A DNA stretch of 48,680 nucleotides, taken from contig VBDX01000110.1 of NCBI GenBank assembly GCA_005881885.1, positions 1-48,680 on the forward strand. Reading direction: 5' to 3'. Positions 17,060 to 25,837 of this stretch are shown piece after piece (the first letter of the stretch is position 1; every line of letters starts with the position of its first letter). Made by a program: the position numbers and the translations under genes. Source of the DNA: Chloroflexota bacterium. Its GTDB lineage: Bacteria > Chloroflexota > Limnocylindria > P2-11E. Under the pieces are notes generated by a model that was not told the DNA's origin, did not search any database, and saw only the letters and a list, made by a program, of their open reading frames with translations.

Positions 17060-18436
17060 GTGACCGGCACCGTACCGAACATCCTCGTGCCCGCCGACGT
17101 CGAGCGGGTGGTCGCGCGCCTCGTCGCCGCCGGGCACGAGGCCTATGTCGTGGGTGGCTGCGTCCGCGACGCCCTGCGCGGCGTGGATCCGCACGACTGG
17201 GACGTGGCCACGAGCGCGACGCCGGAGGCAATCCAGAAGGTCTTCCGCCACGCGCTTTATCTGAATCGCTTCGGAACGGTCGTGGTCCGTGAGGGCCGGC
17301 ACGAGATCGAGGTCACCACGTATCGCATCGAGGCGGACTACGCGGATCACCGTCATCCGACGGAGGTCGCGTTCACCGACTCGCTGCGCGAGGATCTCGC
17401 ACGCCGCGACTTCACGATGAACGCGATGGCCTGGCGGCCAGGTGTCGCCGGAAGACCGGGCGAGCTCGTCGATCCGTTCGGGGGGCAGCGGGACCTCGAC
17501 GCGAAGATCGTGCGCGCCGTCGGCGAGCCGCGCGAGCGCTTCCAGGAGGATGCGCTGCGGATGCTGCGCGCGGTCCGCTTCGCGACGCGCCTCGGCTTCG
17601 TTATCGATCCCCGCACCGCGGAGGCGATCCGCGAGTGCGCGAGCCTGGCCAAGAGCCTCTCGGGCGAGCGGATCCAGCAGGAGATCACCAAGATGCTCGA
17701 CGCCGAGAAGCCGTCGGTCGCGTTCTGGATGCTTTCGGACCTGGGTCTCCTCGCGGTGATCTGTCCCGAGCTCGAGATCGCGAAGGACACACCCCAAGAC
17801 AAGGCGGTCGCGCAGAACGTGTTCGACCACTCCCTCGCGACGATGGACGCGAGCCCCCTCGACGAACGCGACCCGAAGCAGCGCTACGTCCTACGCCTCG
17901 CCGGGCTCTTTCATGACATCGGCAAGCCCGCGACCTTCGCGGACGGCCACTTCCATCAGCACGAGTTCGTCGGTGAGGCGAAGGCGCGCGAGATCCTGCG
18001 GCGGTGGCGGTTCGACAAAGAGACGGTCACGCAGGTGACGCATCTCATCCGCAACCACATGTTCTGGTACCAGACCGAGTGGACCGGCTCGGCGGTCCGG
18101 CGGTTCGTGCGCAAGGTCGGGCTCGAGAACATCCCGGCCCTTTTCGCACTCCGCAAGGCGGACAACATCGGGAGCGGCGCCCGCTCGCCCCGCATGTACG
18201 CGCTCGAATCGCTGTGGGAACGCGTCCAGGAAGAGATCCGCGCGGCGTCGGCCTTCTCGCTGAAGGATCTCGCGATCGACGGCGACGATGTGATGAACGA
18301 GCTCGGGATCGCGTCAAGTCCCGAGGTCGGGCGCATCCTGAACGAGCTCTTCGAGCGCGTGACCGAGGATCCGCAACTGAACACGCGCGAGAAGCTGCTC
18401 GAGCTCGCGCGCCAGATCGGCCGAGCGGAGGCTTAA
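17060..18436 (+). CDS. cca: CCA-adding tRNA nucleotidyltransferase with HD domain
   Basis: 458 residues. The class II nucleotidyltransferase head shows VVGGCVRDALRG and the metal-binding DWDVATSA; RRDFTMNAMA and EDALRMLRAVRFATRLGF are the nucleotide-selecting motifs. A C-terminal HD domain (LAGLFHDIGKPATF) is present. It adds or repairs the 3' CCA of tRNA. A poly(A)-polymerase role cannot be excluded by sequence alone. GTG 17060 start. Confidence 0.94.
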   Translation: MTGTVPNILVPADVERVVARLVAAGHEAYVVGGCVRDALRGVDPHDWDVATSATPEAIQKVFRHALYLNRFGTVVVREGRHEIEVTTYRIEADYADHRHPTEVAFTDSLREDLARRDFTMNAMAWRPGVAGRPGELVDPFGGQRDLDAKIVRAVGEPRERFQEDALRMLRAVRFATRLGFVIDPRTAEAIRECASLAKSLSGERIQQEITKMLDAEKPSVAFWMLSDLGLLAVICPELEIAKDTPQDKAVAQNVFDHSLATMDASPLDERDPKQRYVLRLAGLFHDIGKPATFADGHFHQHEFVGEAKAREILRRWRFDKETVTQVTHLIRNHMFWYQTEWTGSAVRRFVRKVGLENIPALFALRKADNIGSGARSPRMYALESLWERVQEEIRAASAFSLKDLAIDGDDVMNELGIASSPEVGRILNELFERVTEDPQLNTREKLLELARQIGRAEA

Positions 18437-18784
18437 CTAGCTCGCGACGTACGGGGTCGCGGTGACGGATGTTGGACGCGGCGAGCCGTTCGTCATCGCC
18501 GGCTCGGTGGTCCGGACCTTTTCCACCCGCTCGCTTAGCTTCCGGCGGGCCTCATCACCCGAGAACGGCGTGAACAGGAGCGCGAGAGCCGCGCCCACGA
18601 TCGCGCCGAGCACCAGTCCCAGTCCGAGCATCCCGAGGACGGTCCCGTCGGAGTGCCCGCCGACAACCCGCCGCACTTCAGTCTTGCTGTCGCCGAGCAG
18701 CTCGGACGCACGCTTGCTCGCCTGTAGCTTGAGATCGTCGACGACGTCCTGAAGATCCTTCACGCTCACCATTCCGGCCTCCAT
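18437..18784 (-). CDS. YtxH-like small membrane protein
   Basis: 115 residues: an amphipathic N-terminal helix, one glycine-rich TM segment (MLGLGLVLGAIVGAALALLF), then TPFSGDEARRKLSERVEKV, the YtxH/gas-vesicle-like pattern. GGAGG stands 5 bases before an in-frame ATG at 18772 (MVSVKDLQ), which is the more likely start than ATG 18784. Role unknown; general stress association is known for some YtxH proteins. Convergent with cca. Confidence 0.8.
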   Translation of the reverse strand: MEAGMVSVKDLQDVVDDLKLQASKRASELLGDSKTEVRRVVGGHSDGTVLGMLGLGLVLGAIVGAALALLFTPFSGDEARRKLSERVEKVRTTEPAMTNGSPRPTSVTATPYVAS

Positions 18785-18810
18785 CGCGCGCTCCCTGCCG
18801 TTTAGCGCGT

Positions 18811-19939
18811 TCAGCGAGGCTGTGCAGGCGCGGTGCCAGCTTCACCGCTCGCCGCTACCGGCAGTGACAAGGCGGCCTCAATAAAGGGATCGATGTCACC
18901 GTCCAGCACCCGCGTCGGGTCGCCGATCTCGAGCTGCGTCCGGTGGTCCTTCACCAGGGTGTACGGGTGGAGCACGTACGAGCGGATTTGGCTCCCCCAG
19001 TCGGCCGACCGGAGCTCGCCGCGCTCCTTGGCCTGTGCCTCCTCTTGCTCGCGCACCTTCCGCTCGAGCAAGCGTGCGCGGAGGATCTTCATCGCCGTCT
19101 CCTTGTTCTGGAGCTGCGAGCGCTCGTTCTGGCATGCGACCACGATTCCGCTGGGCAGGTGCGTGATCCGCACCGCGGTCTCGGTCTTGTTCACGTTCTG
19201 GCCGCCGGCGCCGGTCGCGCGATAGGTGTCGATCCGCAGGTCCTCGGGCCGGACCTCGACCTCGGTGTCGCTCTCGACCTCGGGCGTCGGGTCGACAAGC
19301 GCGAACGACGTCTGCCGGCGCTTTTGGAAATCGAACGGCGAGATGCGCACGAGCCGGTGCGTGCCGCGCTCGGTCTTGAGATACCCGTACGCGTAATCGC
19401 CTTCAACCGTCAACGTCGCGCTCCGGAATCCGGCCTCGTCCCCCGGCGTGGTCTCGAGGAGCTCCGCCTTGAAGCCACGGCGCTCCGCCCAACGGAGGTA
19501 CATGCGGACGAGCATCTCGGCCCAATCCGCCGCGTCGGTGCCACCGACGCCGGCTGAGATCGCCACGACCGCGTTGCGCTCGTCGTACGGCCCCGAGAGC
19601 TGCGCCTCGAGGGTGGCGTGCGCAACCTCTTCGGCGAGCTCGGCAACGCCAGCGGCCACTTCGGTCTCGAGCCTGGGGTCGTCACTCGCGAGCCCCGCAA
19701 GCTCCGAGAGGTCCTTCGCCCGCGCGCGATAGCGCTCCCACTTCTCGAGGCGCGTGCGCACATGGCCGAGACGCTTCAGGGTCTGCTGAGCGCGCTGCCG
19801 GTCCTGCCAGAGATCCGGCTTGGAAGCGTCGCCCTCTAGGGCCGCGAGCTCACGTGAGAGGGCGGGCAGGTCAAAGGAACACCGCCATGCGCTCGATGCG
19901 GTCGCGCAGCGACGCGATCGCCGCCTGGTCGAGGGTCAC
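18811..19939 (-). CDS. prfB: Peptide chain release factor 2, programmed +1 frameshift
   Basis: RF2 releases peptides at UGA and UAA. Translation starts at GTG 19939 and reads 22 codons to an in-frame TGA at 19873-19871 in the context CTTTGAC, the classical RF2 shift site. A +1 shift continues as GAC CTG CCC and gives a 375-residue protein ending at 18811. The stop-recognition tripeptide SPF (about residues 200-202) and catalytic GGQ (245-247) are intact. Low RF2 would favour the shift, so expression is autoregulated, as known for this family. The start lies 7 bases after the stop of the Cys-rich gene. Confidence 0.93.
19871..19877 (-). other. RF2 programmed frameshift site
   Basis: CTTTGAC read on the minus strand: CTT, then in-frame TGA, then C. 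The purine-rich element expected 3-6 bases upstream is only weakly present (GGCGGT). Confidence 0.88.
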
Positions 19940-19946
19940 GAGCGTG

Positions 19947-20144
19947 CTAGCGCTTGCGCGGACGCTCGAAGGTCGTCGCCACGGGCTGCAGGACCGGGGC
20001 GAGCTTGCCGGCTGCGAACGAGACGAAGGTCACGCACGGGCAGTAGGTGTTGCGCGGGCAGCGTGGGCAATCGCCGTCACAGTCCAGCGTCGCTCCATAT
20101 GAACACTTGAGGCAGTTGTCCTCGCAGACGATCCATTCCTTCAT
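19947..20144 (-). CDS. Small cysteine-rich protein, unknown
   Basis: 65 residues with eight cysteines in the first 37 (CEDNCLKCSYGATLDC, DCPRCPRNTYCPC), suggesting metal binding, probably zinc. AGAGGA is 6 bases before the ATG, and the spacing to prfB (7 bases) suggests one transcript. The C-terminus is basic (ERPRKR). No family is recognised. Confidence 0.65.
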   Translation of the reverse strand: MKEWIVCEDNCLKCSYGATLDCDGDCPRCPRNTYCPCVTFVSFAAGKLAPVLQPVATTFERPRKR

Positions 20145-20156
20145 CGCGGGTCCTCT

Positions 20157-20376
20157 CTAGGGCGCGCCGGGTTCCCTGATGCCCGACGACGCACTCCCCA
20201 CTGCGGATACGTATCGGTTTCCAGACGAAAGTCTATAAGGGGGGCTGTTTCTTGAATAGGGGGCAAAATGCGAAATATGGGCCGAAAATCTGTTCTTTTT
20301 AGATTTCAGGCCCTCATCCGCGAACATCTGATCGCAAGCGCGCCGGGGACCAGCAGGAGCGGAATCGCAAGAAAAA
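20157..20376. other. Low-GC intergenic region with a palindrome and hairpin
   Basis: About 220 bases without a plausible gene, noticeably richer in A/T than its surroundings. It holds a 10-base palindrome GATACGTATC (20206-20215) and a hairpin at 20279-20313 (GGGCC and AAATCT arms with a 2x2 mismatch, 9-base loop), which lies downstream of the minus-strand gene ending at 20377 and may end its transcript. It probably also contains the promoter for the Cys-rich gene and prfB. Confidence 0.45.
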
Positions 20377-20613
20377 TCAGCCCCCGACGGCGTCCTGCAG
20401 CGGCGTCGTGGCCAGCTGGCAGCCCGGGGGCAGGCAGCGCCGGCGCAAGGGCGCGAGAAGCCATACCCAGCCCGGGATAAATCCGACCGTGAAGCCAAAA
20501 CCGCCCGCGACCGCGACCACGGTCTCTCCGAGCCGGACCCGCGTACCGTAGCCGGCGCCGATCGCCGCGACGACGATCGCGGCGACGACCGACTCGGGCC
20601 AATTCCAACGCAC
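20377..20613 (-). CDS. Small two-helix membrane protein
   Basis: 78 residues with two hydrophobic segments (ESVVAAIVVAAIGAGYG and TVVAVAGGFGFTVGFIPGWV) and a short hydrophilic tail with two cysteines. Starts at GTG 20613, 18 bases after the SDR gene, so probably co-transcribed. Family not recognised. An overlapping 109-residue frame is arginine-rich and rejected. Confidence 0.6.
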   Translation of the reverse strand: MRWNWPESVVAAIVVAAIGAGYGTRVRLGETVVAVAGGFGFTVGFIPGWVWLLAPLRRRCLPPGCQLATTPLQDAVGG

Positions 20614-20631
20614 CGCCGATCTCTCGATCTG

Positions 20632-21525
20632 TCACGTGAGATGACGCAGATAGTCGAGCGCACCACGAAAAGGCCGGGGGTGCACGCCGAAGACTGGCTC
20701 GAGCGCGTTCTCGCGGGGCGTGTTGTCGACCGCGAGGAGGTCGAGCTGGTCGACGGTCACCGGCGGGTCCGACATGACGAGGCCCATGAGCAGGGCCGGC
20801 GGCTTCATAAGCGGAACGGGGAGATGGAACGTCGGCCGGTGCTTGCCAGTACCGCGCATGGTCTCCGCGAGCAGCTCGTCATAGGTCACTGGCTCCGCCC
20901 CGCCGATCTCATGCACACCTGCGGTCAGAGGGCGCTCGAGTGCCGCGACAAGCGCCTGCGCGATGTCGTCTACGTGGACCGGTTGGAAGCGCGATTTGCC
21001 ATTCCCGGGCACCGGCACGACCGGGAACATCAGGCTGAAGGCGAGTCGAGGGAAGAAATCGTCGCCTTCGCCGAAGAGCAGCGACGGACGCAGCACGACG
21101 TACGGGATGCCCGAGCCGGTGACCAGAGCCTGGCCCTCGCCTTTGCTCCGCAGATAGGGATACGGAGACGCCGGATCCCCGCCAAGGGCGGACATGTGCA
21201 CGATCCGTCGGACACCGGCGCGGCGCGCCTCGGCGACCACGTGCGCGACACCTGCGACATTCACCTCGGCGAACCGTTGCTTGCGCTCGGTGGGGATCGC
21301 GACCGTGTGCACGACGGCATCGCAGCCGTCGAACGCGCCACGCAAGGTCTCGGGCTGTCGGACATCCACGCGCCGGATGTCCACGTCCGTGCCTGAACCG
21401 GGAAGCTCCTTCTCCGCACCGGGCCGCTCGCTGATCAGCGCGCGGACCTCATGCCGTGCGAGGAGAAGGCGTGCGACAAGGTGCCGCCCGACGAAGCCGT
21501 TCGCGCCCGTCAACCCAACGCGCAT
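20632..21525 (-). CDS. Atypical SDR, NAD(P)-binding epimerase/NDUFA9-like
   Basis: 297 residues. The N-terminal Rossmann motif is GLTGANGFVGRHLV; HMSALGGDPASPYPYLRSKG holds the serine and the YxxxK-like element, here YLRSK. FQPVHVDDIAQALVAAL is typical of NDUFA9-like atypical SDRs. Substrate unknown; these proteins often act in quinone or lipid metabolism. GAGGT is about 5 bases before ATG 21525. Confidence 0.85.
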   Translation of the reverse strand: MRVGLTGANGFVGRHLVARLLLARHEVRALISERPGAEKELPGSGTDVDIRRVDVRQPETLRGAFDGCDAVVHTVAIPTERKQRFAEVNVAGVAHVVAEARRAGVRRIVHMSALGGDPASPYPYLRSKGEGQALVTGSGIPYVVLRPSLLFGEGDDFFPRLAFSLMFPVVPVPGNGKSRFQPVHVDDIAQALVAALERPLTAGVHEIGGAEPVTYDELLAETMRGTGKHRPTFHLPVPLMKPPALLMGLVMSDPPVTVDQLDLLAVDNTPRENALEPVFGVHPRPFRGALDYLRHLT

Positions 21526-21542
21526 GCTTACCTCACTTTTCT

Positions 21543-21568
21543 TTACTACTACGTGGCTGTAGTAGTAG
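21543..21568. promoter_or_regulatory. Inverted repeat between lgt and the SDR gene
   Basis: Perfect 8-base arms ACTACTAC / GTAGTAGT (extendable by T-A) around GTGGCT. It overlaps the stop codon of the upstream lgt copy and lies 18-43 bases before the SDR start, so it could be an operator or an mRNA stem. Confidence 0.45.
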
Positions 21569-22358
21569 CACGGGCGCCGCGTGAGTCAAGCGTTCCCCGC
21601 ACCGTGAGCACCGGCAGCATCACCGCCCCGGCCACCGCATAGATCAGACCGAGGAGTTGAGCCTCCTGCAGGCCGTCGATGAAAAGAGGGTCGAGTCGCA
21701 GGTACGACGTGACGAAGCGAAAGCCCCCAAAGAGCAGCAGGTACGCGAAATACACGCGTCCCTCGGGCGGCCGCCCGCGGACCCGCCACCAGTACAAGAG
21801 GAGCGCGACGAAGATCGCGAGCATGATCAGGCCGTCGTACGCGGCGACCGGATGGACGTACTCGGTCTGACCGAGTGTTGCCGGATGCGTGTAGCGCACG
21901 CACCACGGAAGTCCGGAGCAGGCGACCGCGTGGTGCTCGCCGTTGATGATGTCGCCAATGCGGCCGATCGCCTCGCCGAGAGCGATGCCGATGACCGAAA
22001 TGTCGAACATGAATCCGAGCGGCAGCCGAAGCCACCGCGCCACGATCAGACCCGAGATGCTCGAGCCGATCGGCGCGCCGGTCGTCCCGATGCCGCCGTT
22101 CCAGAACGCCAGGACGTCCGCGGGCCGCGTCGCGTAGATGCTCCAGTTGTCCAGCACGTGCGCCACCCGCGCTCCGACGAGCCCGCCCAGGACGACCGCT
22201 ATCGCGAAGGGGTAGATGCGCTCGTCCGCCACCAGATAGCGCGCCGCGCGAAACGAGACGATGCTCCCGGCGATCATCCCGACGAGCGCAAAGATCGAGT
22301 GCCATGCGAATGCGAACGAGCCGAGATGGAGGTTCGGATCGAAGGGGAGGTCGATCAG
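21549..22358 (-). CDS. lgt: Prolipoprotein diacylglyceryl transferase, copy 1, apparent CTG start
   Basis: 269-residue polytopic enzyme that moves diacylglycerol from phosphatidylglycerol onto the lipobox cysteine of prelipoproteins. The Lgt signature is GEAIGRIGDIINGEHH, with WNGGIGTTGAPIGSSI upstream. In-frame sequence preceding CTG 22358 is antisense-like and lies inside the other lgt copy; the family N-terminus (IDLPFDPNLHLGSFAFAWHS) begins right after this CTG. The CTG overlaps the TGA of copy 2 (CTGA), an arrangement like the ATGA overlaps seen elsewhere here. No clear RBS. Confidence 0.88.
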   Translation of the reverse strand: MIDLPFDPNLHLGSFAFAWHSIFALVGMIAGSIVSFRAARYLVADERIYPFAIAVVLGGLVGARVAHVLDNWSIYATRPADVLAFWNGGIGTTGAPIGSSISGLIVARWLRLPLGFMFDISVIGIALGEAIGRIGDIINGEHHAVACSGLPWCVRYTHPATLGQTEYVHPVAAYDGLIMLAIFVALLLYWWRVRGRPPEGRVYFAYLLLFGGFRFVTSYLRLDPLFIDGLQEAQLLGLIYAVAGAVMLPVLTVRGTLDSRGARATTTAT

Positions 22359-23152
22359 ACCGCGAGGGTACGCGCCTGCGCGCGCGGGCGTGTGGTAAGG
22401 CGGAGCAGGACCGGCACCGCCGCCGCAAAGACGAGAAGTGCGATCGTCTGGTCCTGGCGCAGGCCGAAGGCATACGTGGGATCGCCGATGCGCAAGAAGC
22501 CGAGAAAGAACCGACCGACCGCGTAGTGGATTGCCCAGACCCAGAAGATGAGGCCGTCGGGCCAGCGACCTACGAAGCGGCGCAGCCACAAGGTCAGCGC
22601 GACGGCGGAGAGGTCCCAGAGCATGTCGTAGGCGACGACCAGGTGCACCGGCCCAGGCTGGCCAAGCGTGTCGGGGTGGGTGTAGCCGACACAGATGCCG
22701 TCGGGAGGCGCGCAGGGCGTCGCGTGGTGCTCACCGTTGATGACGTCGCCTATCCGTCCGATCGCGAATCCAAGCGCGAGCCCCGGGGCCGCGGCGTCGG
22801 CACCATAACCGATGGGCACGCCGCGGCGCACCGCAGCGAGGAATCCGCCGAGCACGCCGCCGATGGCCGCGCCCCAGATCGCGATGCCGCCGGTCCAGAT
22901 GAAGAAGATCTGCTCGGGATGCGCGAGGTAGTACGGGAGCTGATCGATCACGTGGACGATCCGCGCGCCCGCGATGCCACCGATCACGCCCCATGTCGCG
23001 ACGGCCCAGCCGTCCTCCTCGCTCACACGGTCCCGGATCAGCCGCAGCGGCAGCGCGACGCCGAAGAAGATCCCGACCGCCGTGAAGATCCCGTGCCACG
23101 CGAGCGTGAGCGGGCCGATGTGGACGTTGGGGTCGAACGGGATTTGGATCAG
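22355..23152 (-). CDS. lgt: Prolipoprotein diacylglyceryl transferase, copy 2, apparent CTG start
   Basis: 265-residue Lgt paralogue with FAIGRIGDVINGEHH and WTGGIAIWGAAIGGVLGG. The obvious start GTG 23026 would delete the first 42 residues, including IPFDPNVHIGPLTLAWHGIF, which aligns with copy 1. Back to the in-frame TAG there is no ATG, GTG or TTG, so CTG 23152 (CTG ATC, as in copy 1) is the best start. Located between secA and copy 1, and probably co-transcribed with both. The two copies have diverged well, so this is not a recent duplication. Confidence 0.87.
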   Translation of the reverse strand: MIQIPFDPNVHIGPLTLAWHGIFTAVGIFFGVALPLRLIRDRVSEEDGWAVATWGVIGGIAGARIVHVIDQLPYYLAHPEQIFFIWTGGIAIWGAAIGGVLGGFLAAVRRGVPIGYGADAAAPGLALGFAIGRIGDVINGEHHATPCAPPDGICVGYTHPDTLGQPGPVHLVVAYDMLWDLSAVALTLWLRRFVGRWPDGLIFWVWAIHYAVGRFFLGFLRIGDPTYAFGLRQDQTIALLVFAAAVPVLLRLTTRPRAQARTLAV

Positions 23153-23225
23153 ACGACTAGCGTCCTGTACTTCGTACCGACGCGTCGTCGGCCGCTAGCG
23201 TGCACAAGTGCCCGCCGCCGGCCTT

Positions 23226-25817
23226 CTAGCGTCCGTGACACTTCTTGAACTTCTTGCCCGAACCGCACCAGCACGGGTCGTTGCGCCCGAGCTTGGTGTT
23301 CGGCCCTGACCCCGATGCGGGCCGGCCGTTGCCACTGCCGCGGGCGGTCGTCCCGCCGCCCGGGCCCGTCTGAGTGCGGTTCTGCGGCTGGCCCCGCGGA
23401 GCCTGCTCGGCCTGCTCGGCCTGCTCCGCCGTGCGCACAGTGACGCGCAGGATCGTCTGCGCGACGCCCGTCGCGATGCGCGCAGACATCTCCTCGTAGA
23501 AGGAGTGGGCTTCGCGCTTGTACGCGACGAGCGGATCCTGCTGCCCGTACCCGCGCAGGTAGATGCCCTCGCGGAGCTCCTCCATCTCGGTGAGGTGCTC
23601 GACCCAGTGCGTGTCGATCGTCCGTAGCAACACCCAGCGCTCGACGACCCGCGCGAGCTCTTCGCCCAGCTCCTTCTCGCGCGCCTCGTAGGTCTCGTCG
23701 ACGACCAGAGCCACACGCTCGCGGAGCTCGTCCTGGTTGCGCACCTCACTGAAGGTGGCGGCGTCGAGGTCCGGGCGGTTGAGCATCGGCCCGAGCGCCG
23801 CCACGAGCTTCTGGAGGTCCCATTCCTCGGGATCGGGCGACGGCGCCTCCGCGTCGACCATGTTGTCGGCTTCGTCGTGGAGGAAGTCGAGGACGGTCTC
23901 GCGGACGTTGCCCTTCTCGAGGATCTTGCGCCGGTCGTTGTAGATCTGGTTGCGCTGGTTGTTCAGGACGTCGTCGAACTCGAGGGCGCGCTTGCGGATG
24001 TCGAAGTTTCGGCCTTCGACCTTGATCTGCGCCTGCGTAATGGCTCCGGTGACCATGCCCGATTCGATCGGCGCGGAATCGTCGAACCCGAGTCGCGCCA
24101 TAAGCCCCGCGACGCGCTCCGATGCGAAGATGCGGATGAGCTCGTCCTCGAGCGAACTGTAGAAGCGGGAGGATCCTGGATCGCCTTGGCGCCCGGATCG
24201 GCCGCGCAGCTGGTTGTCGATGCGGCGCGCCTCGTGGCGCTCGGTGCCGATGACGTGCAAGCCGCCGAGGCCCACGACGCCCTCGCCGAGCAGGATGTCC
24301 ACGCCGCGGCCGGCCATGTTCGTCGACAGCGTGATCGCGCCTCTCTGCCCGGCGTCCGCGATGATGAGCGCCTCGCGCTCGTGGTTCTTGGCATTCAGGA
24401 CCTCGTGCTTGAGGCCATGCCGGCGAAGCTCGTCCGAGAGACGCTCGCTCTTTTCGACGCTCGTGGTGCCGATGAGCACCGGCTGGCCCTTTTCGCTCCG
24501 CTCCTTGACCTCCTGGACCACCGCGTCCCACTTGCCCTGCTCCGTCTTGTAGACGAGATCCGGGTTATCTAGGCGGACCATCGGCCGGTTCGTCGGGATC
24601 TGGGTGACCTCGAGCTTGTAGACCTTGAAGAGCTCCTCGGCCTCGGTCGCCGCCGTTCCGGTCATGCCCCCGAGCTTCGAGTACATGCGGAAGTAGTTCT
24701 GGATCGTGATCGTGGCAAAGGTGCGCGTCTCGCGCTGGATCTTGAGACCTTCCTTCGCCTCCACCGCCTGGTGCAGGCCGTCGCTCCAGCGACGCCCGGG
24801 CATCATTCGGCCGGTGAACTCGTCGACGATGACCACCTCGCCGTCCTTGACCACGTACTCCTTGTCCTTGTGGTACAGAGCGCGGGCTTTCACGGCGTTG
24901 TCGAGGTAGTGCACCGCGGTCACGTCGCCCTCGTACAGGTTCTTGACGCGCAGGAGCTTCTCGGAGCGAGCGATGCCCTCCTCGGTGAGGTTGACGGCGT
25001 GAAACTTCTCCTCGACGACGTAGTCCTGATCAGGCTGGAGCTGCCCGGCGACGCGGGCGAACGTGTAGTAGGTCTCGGAGGCGTCCTCGGCCGGCGAGCT
25101 GATGATGAGCGGCGTCCGCGCCTCATCGATCAGGATCGAGTCGGCTTCGTCGACGATCCCGTAGTACAGCCCGCGCTGCACCTGGTCGGCGAGGTCCATC
25201 ACCATGTTGTCTCGCAGGTAGTCGAACCCGAACTCGCTGTTCTGCCCGTACGTGATGTCGGCCTGATAGGCCTCGCGCCGCGTCACGTCGCGCCAATGGC
25301 GGTGCCGCGGATCGACCGCCTCGAGCTCGACGGCCGGGTCGTAGATCGCGCTCTTCTCGTGCGCGATGTACGCCACGCTCATCCCGAGCGCGTGGTAGAT
25401 CGGCGCCATCCAGCCGGCGCCGGTCTTGGCGAGGTAGTCGTTGGTTGTCACAAGATGCGCGCCCTTGCCCGCGAGCGCGTTCGCGTAGAGGGCCAGCGAG
25501 GCGACGAGGGTCTTCCCCTCTCCCGTTTTCATCTCGGCGACGTGCCCCTTATGCAACGCGAGGCCGCCCATGAGCTGCACGTCGAAGTGGCGCTGCTTCA
25601 GAGTGCGCTTCGCCACTTCACGCACTGCCGCGAAGATCTCCGGAAGTAGTTGGTCGAGCGTCTCGCCCTTTGCCAGACGCTCGCGGAACCGCGTCGTCAT
25701 CTGGGCGAGCTCGATGTCGGAACATTTTTCCATTTCTGGCTCGAGCTGATTCACGCGCGCGACGATCTTCCGAAGCTTGCGAAGCTCCCCTTCGTTTGAG
25801 TCGAAGAACCAGCTCAC
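23226..25817 (-). CDS. secA: Protein translocase ATPase SecA
   Basis: 863-residue motor of the Sec pathway. Walker A MKTGEGKTLVASLALY, the Walker B/DEAD-like VDEADSILIDEARTPLII, helicase-like TNMAGRGVDILLG and RGRSGRQGDPGSSRFY are all intact. The C-terminus carries the zinc-binding SEC-C motif DPCWCGSGKKFKKCHG after a Gly/Pro-rich linker. Starts at GTG 25817, 20 bases after prs, and is followed by the two lgt genes: an export and lipoprotein-maturation cluster. Confidence 0.96.
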   Translation of the reverse strand: MSWFFDSNEGELRKLRKIVARVNQLEPEMEKCSDIELAQMTTRFRERLAKGETLDQLLPEIFAAVREVAKRTLKQRHFDVQLMGGLALHKGHVAEMKTGEGKTLVASLALYANALAGKGAHLVTTNDYLAKTGAGWMAPIYHALGMSVAYIAHEKSAIYDPAVELEAVDPRHRHWRDVTRREAYQADITYGQNSEFGFDYLRDNMVMDLADQVQRGLYYGIVDEADSILIDEARTPLIISSPAEDASETYYTFARVAGQLQPDQDYVVEEKFHAVNLTEEGIARSEKLLRVKNLYEGDVTAVHYLDNAVKARALYHKDKEYVVKDGEVVIVDEFTGRMMPGRRWSDGLHQAVEAKEGLKIQRETRTFATITIQNYFRMYSKLGGMTGTAATEAEELFKVYKLEVTQIPTNRPMVRLDNPDLVYKTEQGKWDAVVQEVKERSEKGQPVLIGTTSVEKSERLSDELRRHGLKHEVLNAKNHEREALIIADAGQRGAITLSTNMAGRGVDILLGEGVVGLGGLHVIGTERHEARRIDNQLRGRSGRQGDPGSSRFYSSLEDELIRIFASERVAGLMARLGFDDSAPIESGMVTGAITQAQIKVEGRNFDIRKRALEFDDVLNNQRNQIYNDRRKILEKGNVRETVLDFLHDEADNMVDAEAPSPDPEEWDLQKLVAALGPMLNRPDLDAATFSEVRNQDELRERVALVVDETYEAREKELGEELARVVERWVLLRTIDTHWVEHLTEMEELREGIYLRGYGQQDPLVAYKREAHSFYEEMSARIATGVAQTILRVTVRTAEQAEQAEQAPRGQPQNRTQTGPGGGTTARGSGNGRPASGSGPNTKLGRNDPCWCGSGKKFKKCHGR

Positions 25818-25837
25818 GGGATTGCGGGCTGCTATCG

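Noticed and set aside
16706..17830. 374-residue minus-strand ORF
   Set aside because: Antisense to cca; only its beginning is near a real gene.
19871..19873. In-frame TGA in prfB as a sign of a pseudogene
   Set aside because: It lies in the canonical CTTTGAC recoding context, and the protein is full-length after a +1 shift.
20306..20635. 109-residue minus-strand ORF
   Set aside because: Arginine-rich; the overlapping 78-residue frame encodes a coherent two-helix membrane protein.
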